From JARDZI01 sp041639705 (lineage in GTDB: Bacteria; Bacillota; Clostridia; Clostridiales; Caloramatoraceae): 6,909 bases of DNA. The stretch is taken from assembly GCA_041639705.1 (NCBI GenBank), contig JBEQBT010000184.1, positions 1-6,909 on the forward strand, written 5' to 3'. This document shows, piece after piece, positions 1 through 6,115 of the stretch (its first letter is position 1; every line of letters begins with the position of its first letter). The notes beneath the pieces are model-generated. The model did not search any database and was not told the origin of the DNA. It saw nothing but the letters and a program-made list of their open reading frames with translations. The position numbers and the translations under genes were made by a program.

Positions 1-920
1 ACTGTTCTTTTACATCCAATCCAATAGGGAAGAATCAGGATTTAGTTGATTCCTATCTAAACAGCTTAATAAAGGAAATTAACAGCGTTTTTGGTTATTT
101 AGTATCAAATAATTATAATATTGATACTTTATATGTTGGTGGTGGAACTCCCACCTCATTAAGTGCTAATAGTTTAAGTAAGCTATTGTCTGTCATAGCT
201 TCTAATGTTTCAATTAAAGACTTGAGGGAAGTAACTATTGAGGCTGGAAGACCTGATTCTATAGACTTGGACAAACTCTCCTTAATAAGAGATTTTGGAT
301 GCTCTAGAATAAGTATAAATCCACAAAGCATGAATGATGAAACTTTAAAAAGGATAGGAAGAAACCACACCTCAAATGATATAACAGCTAAATACTATAT
401 GGCAAGGGAAATAGGCTTTGACAATATAAATATGGATATTATAATTGGACTTCCTGGAGAAGGTGAAGGTGAAATACTAAGGACCATGGATGCACTTGAG
501 AAACTAGTACCTGAAAGTATTACAATACATACCATGTCTATAAAAAGAGCATCCATTTTAAATGAACTGGAATTTAGAGTGAAGAATAGTACTGCAAGCA
601 GTATGTATGAGATTGCTTCTTCTAGAGTTAGAAAAATGGGCATGTATCCTTATTATATGTATAGACAAAAGCATATGATTGTTCCACTAGAAAACGTTGG
701 TTATTGTAGGTGGGGCAAGGAAAGCATATATAATATCCAGATGATTGCAGAAAATATATCTATTGTTTCATTTGGAGCAGACGCAATTACAAAAATTGTG
801 TTTAATGATGAAAACAGAATTGAAAGAGCAGCTAACGTAAAGGATGTTAGAGAGTATATAAATAGAATTGATGAAATGATAGATAATAAGATACAAGCTA
901 TTAGTATGTTGACAAAATAG
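1..920 (+). CDS. hemZ: HemZ, radical SAM coproporphyrinogen III dehydrogenase family (5' end missing)
   Basis: C-terminal 305 codons of a HemZ/HemN-family radical SAM protein; the reading frame enters from outside the window. The first complete codon (position 3) is Cys followed by SFTSNP, which fits the last cysteine of the CxxxCxxC motif that binds the 4Fe-4S cluster, so the first two cysteines lie upstream. Next come the SAM-binding glycine motif (LYVGGGTPTSL, about 132-164), an IEAGRPDSI segment, the family signature RISINPQSMND and DIIIGLPGEGEGE. A tail containing SIYNIQMIAE and FGADAITKIVF is typical of HemZ rather than HemN or HemW. Family role: oxygen-independent decarboxylation of coproporphyrinogen III to protoporphyrinogen IX. 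In anaerobes with a partial heme pathway the real substrate may differ, so the exact reaction is inferred. The stop codon (918-920) lies inside the promoter of the next operon. Confidence 0.88.
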   Translation, partial: CSFTSNPIGKNQDLVDSYLNSLIKEINSVFGYLVSNNYNIDTLYVGGGTPTSLSANSLSKLLSVIASNVSIKDLREVTIEAGRPDSIDLDKLSLIRDFGCSRISINPQSMNDETLKRIGRNHTSNDITAKYYMAREIGFDNINMDIIIGLPGEGEGEILRTMDALEKLVPESITIHTMSIKRASILNELEFRVKNSTASSMYEIASSRVRKMGMYPYYMYRQKHMIVPLENVGYCRWGKESIYNIQMIAENISIVSFGADAITKIVFNDENRIERAANVKDVREYINRIDEMIDNKIQAISMLTK

Positions 921-937
921 CCCATAAGTTATATAAT
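909..937 (+). promoter_or_regulatory. Perfect-consensus sigma-A promoter for hisS-aspS
   Basis: The -35 box TTGACA (909-914) and -10 box TATAAT (932-937) are separated by 17 bp; both hexamers match consensus exactly. The -35 box sits in the last codons of hemZ and the -10 box lies 11 nt after its stop. Transcription should start near 943-946, giving a leader of roughly 100 nt before hisS. The call rests on sequence match alone. Confidence 0.82.
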
Positions 938-962
938 TCAATGGAAAAAATATAACTTTTTT
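926..962 (+). terminator. Weak AT-rich hairpin after hemZ, possible terminator
   Basis: A perfect 9-bp stem (AAGTTATAT 926-934 with ATATAACTT 950-958) has a 15-nt loop and ends in a run of six T (957-962), placed 5 nt after the hemZ stop. Only one base pair is G-C, so termination would be weak. It overlaps the -10 box of the hisS promoter and the expected start of that transcript, so it can act only on RNA coming from hemZ. It may alternatively be what is left of T-box Stem III. Confidence 0.4.
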
Positions 963-977
963 ATAGCATTTTTAAAC

Positions 978-1027
978 AGGGTAGTACCGCGGATTATTAT
1001 CCGTCCCTATATAGGGGCGGCTTTTTT
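978..1027 (+). promoter_or_regulatory. T-box-type antiterminator/terminator platform, apparently without Stem I
   Basis: AGGGTAGTACCGCGG (978-992) is one base from the T-box signature AGGGTGGTACCGCGG. The antiterminator folds in the family manner: AGGG (978-981) pairs with CCCT (1005-1008), a 7-nt bulge covers 982-988, and CGGAT (990-994) pairs with ATCCG (999-1003). The competing terminator is CCGTCCC (1001-1007) with GGGGCGG (1014-1020), loop TATATA, followed by six T (1022-1027). In a working T-box, uncharged tRNA is read by a Stem I specifier loop and its NCCA end pairs with the TGGN bulge. Here the bulge is TAGT, and only about 35 nt separate the predicted transcript start from the signature, too little for Stem I. 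It is either a decayed tRNA-His T-box, a terminator-only attenuator, or a longer leader starting inside hemZ. Confidence 0.75.
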
Positions 1028-1046
1028 ATAAGGATGGTGGATTAAT

Positions 1047-2306
1047 ATGTTAACAAAAGCACCAAGAGGAACAAAGGATATATTGCCACAGGAGTCTTAC
1101 AAGTGGCAATACATAGAAAATCAAATAAGAAAAATATGTCGGGAATTTGGATTTGGCGAAATTAGAACCCCCTCCTTTGAACACACGGAGCTTGTTCAAA
1201 GAGGAATAGGAGAAACCACTGATATTGTACAAAAAGAGATGTATACATTTGAAGACAGAGGGGGAAGAAGCATTACATTAAAGCCTGAAGGCACAGCCCC
1301 AGCTGTTAGAGCATTTGTAGAGCATAATTTATCCCAGGAGTCTCAACCTACAAAAATGTTTTATATAACTCCTGTTTTTAGATATGAGCGACCACAGGCA
1401 GGAAGGTTAAGAGAACATCATCAGTTTGGAGTCGAAGTATTTGGAGCGGAAAATGCTTCTGCAGATGCAGAAGTAATAAGCTTAGCAATGACATTCTTTA
1501 AAAGGCTTGGAATAGAAAATCTGAAGGTTAATATTAATAGTATAGGATGTCCGGTATGTAGAAAAAACTATAATGAAGCTTTAAAAGAGTATTTTAAGAC
1601 AAATTTTGAAGGTCTTTGTCCAACCTGTCAGGATAGGTTTGATAGAAATCCATTAAGAATACTTGATTGTAAAAACCCCGAATGTATTGAAATTTCTAAG
1701 GATGCACCACTGGTATTAGATTATCTATGTCAAGACTGCCAAACTCACTTTGAAAGCTTAAGGTCGGAATTAACAACACTTGAAATTCCTTTTGTTGTTG
1801 ACCCCCATATTGTAAGAGGGCTGGATTATTATACTAGAACTGTATTTGAAATTATTTCTGAAGGCATTGGTGCTCAAAGTACCGTATGTGGAGGAGGAAG
1901 ATATAATAATCTAATAAAAGAATGTGGAGGACAGGATACTCCTGCAGTTGGGTTTGGACTTGGATTAGAAAGACTAATAATTACTATTGAAGCAAATGGG
2001 AGTAATATTCCTAAACCTGAAGGTCCAGCACTTTTTATTGCTCCACTAGGTGAAGGAGCTAGACTAAAATCCTCTAAGCTTATTCTTGATCTAAGAAACG
2101 CAGGGATAGCTTGTGAAAGAGATTTAATGTCCAGAAACCTAAAAGGGCAAATGAAATATGCAAATAAAATAAATTCAAAATTTACTATTGTTATTGGTGA
2201 TGAGGAGCTTAGTACAAATATTGTAAGACTTAAAAACATGGAAACTGGAGTAGAAACAGAAATTCAAATGAAGGATATTATTGATGAAATAAAATCACGT
2301 TTATAA
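1047..2306 (+). CDS. hisS: Histidyl-tRNA synthetase (HisRS)
   Basis: Class II synthetase that charges tRNA-His with histidine using ATP, in the cytoplasm as a dimer. At 419 aa it is full length for bacterial HisRS. Visible landmarks: N-terminal APRGTKDILP (5-14), motif 1 region ending in RTPSFEHTELVQRGIGE (about 40-56), TLKPEGTAPAVRAF (77-90), motif 2 FRYERPQAGRLREHHQFG (111-128), the HisRS-specific loop VRGLDYYTRT (256-265) with catalytic-type Arg257, the second His signature GGGRYNNL (282-289), motif 3 GFGLGLERL (302-310), and a C-terminal anticodon-binding domain from about 327. Between motif 2 and the His loop lies an insertion with eight cysteines in four pairs. The start follows a purine-rich AAGGATGGTGG site (1030-1040). 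First gene of an operon with aspS, driven by the promoter at 909-937 through the T-box-like leader. Confidence 0.97.
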   Translation: MLTKAPRGTKDILPQESYKWQYIENQIRKICREFGFGEIRTPSFEHTELVQRGIGETTDIVQKEMYTFEDRGGRSITLKPEGTAPAVRAFVEHNLSQESQPTKMFYITPVFRYERPQAGRLREHHQFGVEVFGAENASADAEVISLAMTFFKRLGIENLKVNINSIGCPVCRKNYNEALKEYFKTNFEGLCPTCQDRFDRNPLRILDCKNPECIEISKDAPLVLDYLCQDCQTHFESLRSELTTLEIPFVVDPHIVRGLDYYTRTVFEIISEGIGAQSTVCGGGRYNNLIKECGGQDTPAVGFGLGLERLIITIEANGSNIPKPEGPALFIAPLGEGARLKSSKLILDLRNAGIACERDLMSRNLKGQMKYANKINSKFTIVIGDEELSTNIVRLKNMETGVETEIQMKDIIDEIKSRL

Positions 2307-2317
2307 GGAGGAAAGTC

Positions 2318-4099
2318 ATGGGTGAGACAATTAAAGGACTTAAAAGAACAATCATGTGTGGAGAATTAAGAGAAGCCCATATAGGTAGTAGTATTACTGT
2401 AATGGGATGGGTTCAGAGAAGAAGAGATCTTGGAGGATTAATATTTGTTGATTTAAGAGATAGAACTGGAATTGTACAGATTGTATTTGGAGAAGCAATA
2501 AATGAAGAGGCATTTGAAAATGCTCAGGCTATTAGAAGCGAATATGTACTGGCAGTTACTGGTGAGGTTGTATTGAGAGAAGCACCAAATGCACAGATGC
2601 CAACTGGGTTGATTGAAATTAAAGCACAAGCTTTAAGAATTCTTTCGGAATCAGAAACTCCACCAATATATATAAAGGAAAACCTGGATGCAGCAGAGCA
2701 GATAAGATTAAAATATAGATACCTTGATTTAAGAAGACCTGATATGCAGCGTAATCTTATGATGAGACATAGAGCTGCAAAAATTGTAAGAGATTTCATG
2801 GATGAAAACGGATTTTTAGAAATTGAAACTCCTATGATGACAAAAAGTACTCCTGAAGGTGCTAGAGATTATCTTGTTCCCAGCAGAAACTATCCAGGAA
2901 ATTTCTATGCTCTTCCACAGTCACCCCAGCTATTTAAACAACTGCTTATGGTATCTGGATTTGATAGATATTTTCAGATTGTGCGTTGTTTTAGAGATGA
3001 GGATTTAAGGGCAAACAGGCAGCCTGAGTTTACTCAAATAGATATTGAAATGTCTTTTGTTGATATAGATGATGTTATTGAAATAAATGAAAAATTGATT
3101 CAAAGGTTATTTAAGGACACAATTGGAGTAGAAGTGTCATTACCTATTATGAGAATGCCATATAAGGAAGCAATGGAGAAATATGGCTCAGATAAACCTG
3201 ATATTAGATTTGGAATGGAAATTGTAAATATTTCTGATATTTCAGGAAATACAGAATTCAAGGTTTTTAATGATGCATTAGCTTCAAGGGGAAGTGTAAG
3301 AGCAATAAATGTAAAGGGCTGTGCTGATTTTGGAAGAAAAGAGTTAGATAGACTTGGAGAATTTGTTAAAACCTATAGGGCTAAGGGACTTGCGTGGATT
3401 GCATTAAAGGATGAGGAGATAAAGTCACCTATATCTAAATTCCTTAATGATGATCAAATGAATTCAATTGTTAAGAAAATGGATGGAGAAAAGGGCGATT
3501 TAATTTTGATAGTTGCAGATAAGGATGAAACAGTGTTTGCTGCACTAGGAGCATTAAGACTTGAGCTTGGAAGGAAGTTAAATATAATTGGACCTGAAAA
3601 TAAAGAGTTTAAGTTTTTATGGGTAACAGAATTCCCACTATTAGAGTACAGCGAAGAGGAAGACAGATATGTTGCTAAGCACCATCCTTTCACAATGCCT
3701 ATGGAAGAGGATATTCAGTATCTTGAAACAGAACCTGGCAAGGTTAGAGCAAAGGCATATGACATTGTTTTAAATGGTGAAGAAATAGGCGGAGGAAGCA
3801 TAAGAATACATGATACAAAGCTTCAAGAAAGAATGTTTAATGCTTTAGGGTTTACACATGATAATGCTTGGGAAAGGTTTGGATTCCTACTAGAAGCATT
3901 TAAATTTGGTCCACCACCACATGGAGGATTGGCATACGGATTCGATAGATTGACAATGTTCCTTACTGGTACAGAAAATATTAAGGATGTTATTGCATTC
4001 CCTAAAAACCAAAATGCTGCTGATCCAATGACAAATGCACCATCAAAGGTTGATAAAAAGCAGCTTGATGAGCTTGGAATAGGAGTAATAGAAAAATAA
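2318..4099 (+). CDS. aspS: Aspartyl-tRNA synthetase (AspRS), bacterial type
   Basis: Class IIb synthetase that charges tRNA-Asp. The 593-aa length and architecture are those of bacterial AspRS: an N-terminal OB-fold anticodon-binding domain (VMGWVQRRRDLGGLIFVDLRDRTG, 28-51), motif 1 and flipping loop (about 166-187, TPMMTKSTPEGARDY), motif 2 (RCFRDEDLRANRQPEFTQID, 223-242), the GAD insertion domain (about 300-410), HHPFT (455-459), and motif 3 (GLAYGFDRL, 538-545). Residue 38 after RRRD is Leu; in Pseudomonas-type non-discriminating AspRS this site is His, so Leu suggests an enzyme specific for tRNA-Asp, though this is only a hint. The start is set by AAGGAGG (2305-2311), which overlaps the hisS stop, with only 11 nt between the genes, so the two are surely cotranscribed. 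Confidence 0.97.
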   Translation: MGETIKGLKRTIMCGELREAHIGSSITVMGWVQRRRDLGGLIFVDLRDRTGIVQIVFGEAINEEAFENAQAIRSEYVLAVTGEVVLREAPNAQMPTGLIEIKAQALRILSESETPPIYIKENLDAAEQIRLKYRYLDLRRPDMQRNLMMRHRAAKIVRDFMDENGFLEIETPMMTKSTPEGARDYLVPSRNYPGNFYALPQSPQLFKQLLMVSGFDRYFQIVRCFRDEDLRANRQPEFTQIDIEMSFVDIDDVIEINEKLIQRLFKDTIGVEVSLPIMRMPYKEAMEKYGSDKPDIRFGMEIVNISDISGNTEFKVFNDALASRGSVRAINVKGCADFGRKELDRLGEFVKTYRAKGLAWIALKDEEIKSPISKFLNDDQMNSIVKKMDGEKGDLILIVADKDETVFAALGALRLELGRKLNIIGPENKEFKFLWVTEFPLLEYSEEEDRYVAKHHPFTMPMEEDIQYLETEPGKVRAKAYDIVLNGEEIGGGSIRIHDTKLQERMFNALGFTHDNAWERFGFLLEAFKFGPPPHGGLAYGFDRLTMFLTGTENIKDVIAFPKNQNAADPMTNAPSKVDKKQLDELGIGVIEK

Positions 4100-4101
4100 T
4101 T

Positions 4102-4143
4102 AAAAAGCTCCAGCAGCAAATTAATTTGCTCCTGGAGCTTTTT
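4102..4143 (+). terminator. Strong intrinsic terminator of hisS-aspS
   Basis: AAAAAGCTCCAG (4102-4113) pairs with CTGGAGCTTTTT (4132-4143). Inside it, GCAAAT (4116-4121) pairs with ATTTGC (4124-4129) across a 2-nt internal mismatch. The arm ends in five T. The left A run makes the stem nearly symmetrical, so it could also stop transcription from the other strand. It begins 2 nt after the aspS stop. Confidence 0.93.
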
Positions 4144-4234
4144 GTAGGGTTAATATGGTGGCAGCCACATCAGATATCAGATATTAATTTACATTTCAGG
4201 AAGAATGGATAACAATTAAAGTGAAACATGATAG

Positions 4235-4363
4235 AGCAGTAGTGGTCGATGCCCACATCGACAGGGCATCAACGGTGTAAGGGATACCAGCATCAACTGT
4301 GGAAATTCCATGCATCGCAAATACCCAAGCCGATGTGGGCATCGGCCACTACATTGTACTGCT
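4235..4363. repeat. Long imperfect palindrome of unknown nature (MITE-like or structured RNA)
   Basis: A 22-bp stem pairs 4239-4260 with 4331-4352 (21 Watson-Crick pairs plus one G-U); it contains GTAGTGG/CCACTAC and CGATGCCCACATCG with CGATGTGGGCATCG. Outside it, AGCA (4235-4238) pairs with TGCT (4360-4363) across a 7-nt one-sided bulge. The 70-nt middle holds smaller dyads: GGTGT/ATACC (4274-4278, 4285-4289) and TGGAA-A-TTCCA (4300-4310), plus a direct repeat GCATCAAC (4266-4273, 4290-4297). It is clearly more GC-rich than the flanks. Short open frames cross it on both strands but look like no protein and have no ribosome binding site. It lies between the aspS terminator and the 6S promoter. 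I do not recognise the family. Confidence 0.6.
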
Positions 4364-4518
4364 GTATTCAATATAAGGGAACAGTGTTCGGCCGTTACCC
4401 AGAAGTTAGGACGCATTACCACACTATTATACATTACCTTATTTTTAAATAGAACCTTAATAAAAAATAAATCTATGGATATACTAATATCAATCAAAGT
4501 TTAGTATTGTATTCGATA
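4364..4518. other. Gene-free AT-rich spacer upstream of 6S RNA
   Basis: No coding sequence, tRNA or clear terminator is visible. A short dyad GAACAGTGTTC lies at 4379-4389, and the AT-rich stretch 4460-4518 contains loosely symmetrical ATATCAAT / ATTGATA patterns next to the 6S promoter. The 91 bases 4144-4234 on the other side of the palindrome are likewise empty apart from a 7-bp tandem repeat, TCAGATA twice (4170-4183). Confidence 0.5.
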
Positions 4519-4547
4519 TTGATAATATTATAGTTTGGTGGTATATT
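4519..4547 (+). promoter_or_regulatory. Extended -10 promoter of the 6S RNA gene
   Basis: TTGATA (4519-4524) and TATATT (4542-4547) are spaced by 17 bp. TGG directly before the -10 box (4539-4541) makes an extended TGn -10 element. Each hexamer differs little from consensus. A start near 4553-4556 places the transcript end just before the base of the 6S terminal stem, which supports both calls. Confidence 0.75.
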
Positions 4548-4553
4548 AAAGGT

Positions 4554-4743
4554 AAGAAAAAAATAGCCCCTGCCGTATGCGCCATGATGGAGTATGTATT
4601 GTTCCAACACTGATTAAATGGGAGCCCCTTCTCCTTATGCGGAGTGTATGCCTTCTATAAGGAAACAAGAAACATCGGGGAGGACACCCACCTGCTTTAG
4701 GGCAGGATCAATCATTCCATCAAACGGTACGGTGGGTATTTTT
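4554..4743 (+). ncRNA. ssrS: 6S RNA (SsrS/BsrA type)
   Basis: About 190 nt, as expected for 6S RNA, which mimics an open promoter and binds the housekeeping sigma-A RNA polymerase. The ends close a terminal stem: CCTGCCGTA (4569-4577) pairs with TACGGTGGG (4728-4736), nine contiguous pairs including G-U, extended by an A run against TATTTTT. On the 3' side, GGACACCCACCT (4682-4693) leads into a small hairpin CCTGC/GCAGG (4691-4695, 4702-4706) followed by ATCA, matching the layout of the E. coli 6S 3' strand (GACACAUUCACCUU, hairpin, AAGGGUUA). The apical arm includes CCCC/GGGG (4625-4628, 4677-4680) and CTCC/GGAG (4631-4634, 4641-4644). To my knowledge the B. subtilis 6S-1 gene bsrA also lies between aspS and yrvM (tcdA). 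Exact ends are approximate; the T run at 4739-4743 probably serves termination or processing. Confidence 0.86.
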
Positions 4744-4790
4744 ATGCTTAATTTTGTTTTCTTATTGTTATTTATGAGGAGGAAATTTTT

Positions 4791-5543
4791 ATGCTTGGAC
4801 CGTATTCGAGAACTGAGATGCTCATTGGTAGTGAGGGTATGAAGAAAATAAAAAATGCTGCAGTAGCAATATTTGGCATTGGAGGAGTTGGCTCTTATAC
4901 AGCAGAGGCTCTTTCAAGATGTAATATAGGTAAGCTTATACTAATTGATGATGATGTCATTTGTTTAACAAATATTAATCGTCAGCTCCATGCAACAACT
5001 AAAACAGTTGGACACGCAAAGGTGGATGCTATGGCTGATAGATTAAAGGAAATAAACCCCAAGATGGAAGTTATAACATATAAAAAGTTTTATAACGCTG
5101 AAAGTGCAGAGGAATTATTGTCCAAGGATTATGATTATGTTGTTGACGCCATAGATACTGTTTCAGGCAAAATTGATCTTGTTGTAAGATGTAATGAAAT
5201 GGGTATTCCAATTATAAGCAGCATGGGCGCAGGAAATAAACTTGATCCAACAGGCTTTAAAGTAACAGATATATATAAAACAAGTGTTTGTCCCCTTGCA
5301 AAAGTAATGAGACATGAGCTTAGGAAAAGAGGTATAAAAAAGCTGAAGGTAGTTTCCTCAAAGGAAGAGCCTATAAAGCCTGATGAAGATTCTACATTTT
5401 CATGTAAGTATAATTGTATTTGTCCTCCTGGTAATGCGAGGAAATGTACAGATAGAAGGCAAATACCAGCTAGTATTTCATTTGTACCATCAGTAGTAGG
5501 ACTGATAATAGCTTCTGAGATTGTTAAAGATTTAATAAAGTAA
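4791..5543 (+). CDS. tcdA: TcdA, tRNA threonylcarbamoyladenosine dehydratase (YrvM/CsdL family)
   Basis: E1-like (ThiF/MoeB fold) enzyme that uses ATP to cyclise t6A at position 37 of ANN-decoding tRNAs to ct6A. The 250-aa protein is full length. Visible: nucleotide-binding GIGGVGS (29-35), IDDDVI (52-57), the NINRQLHA signature (61-68), Lys77, VVDAIDTVSGK (117-127), SMGAGNKLDPT (144-154), KTSVCPLAKVMRHELRKRGI (163-182) and the C-terminal RRQIPASISFVPSVVGLIIA. A cysteine cluster C205-x3-C209-x-C211-x7-C219 precedes the tail; I believe it is common in clostridial members and absent from others. Start at 4791 follows AGGAGG (4777-4782), 8 nt away. No convincing promoter lies between the end of 6S RNA and this gene, so readthrough from the 6S promoter is possible. 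Linkage to the aspS region is shared with Bacillus. Confidence 0.93.
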   Translation: MLGPYSRTEMLIGSEGMKKIKNAAVAIFGIGGVGSYTAEALSRCNIGKLILIDDDVICLTNINRQLHATTKTVGHAKVDAMADRLKEINPKMEVITYKKFYNAESAEELLSKDYDYVVDAIDTVSGKIDLVVRCNEMGIPIISSMGAGNKLDPTGFKVTDIYKTSVCPLAKVMRHELRKRGIKKLKVVSSKEEPIKPDEDSTFSCKYNCICPPGNARKCTDRRQIPASISFVPSVVGLIIASEIVKDLIK

Positions 5544-5544
5544 C

Positions 5545-5572
5545 TTGTATTTATTTATGTATAGTGTATAAT
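5545..5572 (+). promoter_or_regulatory. Probable promoter for the yajQ-csoR pair
   Basis: A perfect -10 box TATAAT (5567-5572) is preceded, 16 bp away, by a poor -35 box TTGTAT (5545-5550, three of six matches). It begins directly after the tcdA stop and would start transcription near 5579, a short leader before the ribosome binding site. No terminator is visible after tcdA, so some readthrough is likely. Confidence 0.6.
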
Positions 5573-5590
5573 TGTTAGTAAAAATAGGTA

Positions 5591-5598
5591 AAGGAGGA
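5591..5598 (+). promoter_or_regulatory. Ribosome binding site that fixes a TTG start
   Basis: AAAGGAGG lies 7 nt before a TTG codon. No ATG in this frame is near, and the protein family begins with a short leader before SFDIVSE, so the TTG is the start. Confidence 0.8.
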
Positions 5599-5605
5599 TT
5601 TTATT

Positions 5606-6097
5606 TTGGCTGGAAGTAGTTCTTTTGATATTGTTTCAGAAATTCAAATACAGGAAATGGATAATGCTATAAATCAGACTAGAAAGGAAATCTCCCAGAG
5701 GTATGATTTCAAGGGTACAATTGCAGAAATAGATTTTAATAATGAGGAAATGAAGATACATGCTCAAGATGAATTCAAGCTTGAGGGTATAATGGAAATT
5801 CTTAAAGGGAAAATGGTAAAAAGAGGTATTTCACCTAGATTTTTAGATATTCAGAAGCTTGAAGCAGCTTCAAATGGAACTGTTAGACAAGTTATTAAAA
5901 TAAAAAAAGGTATTCAAAAGGATAAGGCAAAGGAAATCGTTCAAGATATAAAAAACTCAAAAATAAAAGTACAAGGCCAGATAATGGAAGATGTTGTTAG
6001 AGTATCAGGAAAGGATAAGGATGATTTGCAAGCTGTAATTCAATTAGTAAAAGGAAAAGACTACGGAGTTGAACTTCAATTTACAAATTATAGATAA
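5606..6097 (+). CDS. yajQ: YajQ-family protein (UPF0234), putative nucleotide-binding protein
   Basis: 163 aa, the usual length for the family. The N-terminal SSSFDIVSEIQIQEMDNAINQTRKEISQRYDFKGT (4-38) is the family hallmark. The central FKLEGIMEILKGKMVKRGISPRFLD and the C-terminal KIKVQGQIMEDVVRVSGKDKDDLQAVIQLVKGKDYGVELQFTNYR complete the tandem ferredoxin-like folds. No signal peptide or membrane segment, so it is cytoplasmic. In Xanthomonas a YajQ protein binds cyclic di-GMP and affects transcription, and other members bind nucleic acid or nucleotides; its role in Firmicutes is unknown, so no specific function is assigned. Translation starts at TTG. It is followed after 18 nt by the CsoR-family gene and is probably cotranscribed with it. 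Confidence 0.92.
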   Translation: MAGSSSFDIVSEIQIQEMDNAINQTRKEISQRYDFKGTIAEIDFNNEEMKIHAQDEFKLEGIMEILKGKMVKRGISPRFLDIQKLEAASNGTVRQVIKIKKGIQKDKAKEIVQDIKNSKIKVQGQIMEDVVRVSGKDKDDLQAVIQLVKGKDYGVELQFTNYR

Positions 6098-6115
6098 TTA
6101 GGATGGAGGTTTATA

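Noticed and set aside
4266..4343. Recurring GCATC units as a CRISPR-like or tandem repeat array
   Set aside because: Only five to eight bases are shared, spacing is uneven, and the units are parts of the palindrome.
4379..4389. GAACAGTGTTC dyad as a LexA (SOS) box
   Set aside because: The Firmicutes SOS box has four bases between GAAC and GTTC; here there are three, and no SOS-type gene is near.
4249..4504. Small plus-strand open frames (67 and 64 aa) and a minus-strand frame (4216-4497) across the palindrome
   Set aside because: No ribosome binding site, no recognisable protein features, and the sequence is explained by inverted-repeat structure.
4483..4535. Loosely symmetrical ATATCAAT / ATTGATA pattern as an operator for 6S RNA
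   Set aside because: The stretch is so AT-rich that such partial symmetry is expected by chance.
4618..4842. 74-aa plus-strand open frame
   Set aside because: It lies in the 6S RNA gene and runs into the start of tcdA in another frame; no Shine-Dalgarno sequence.
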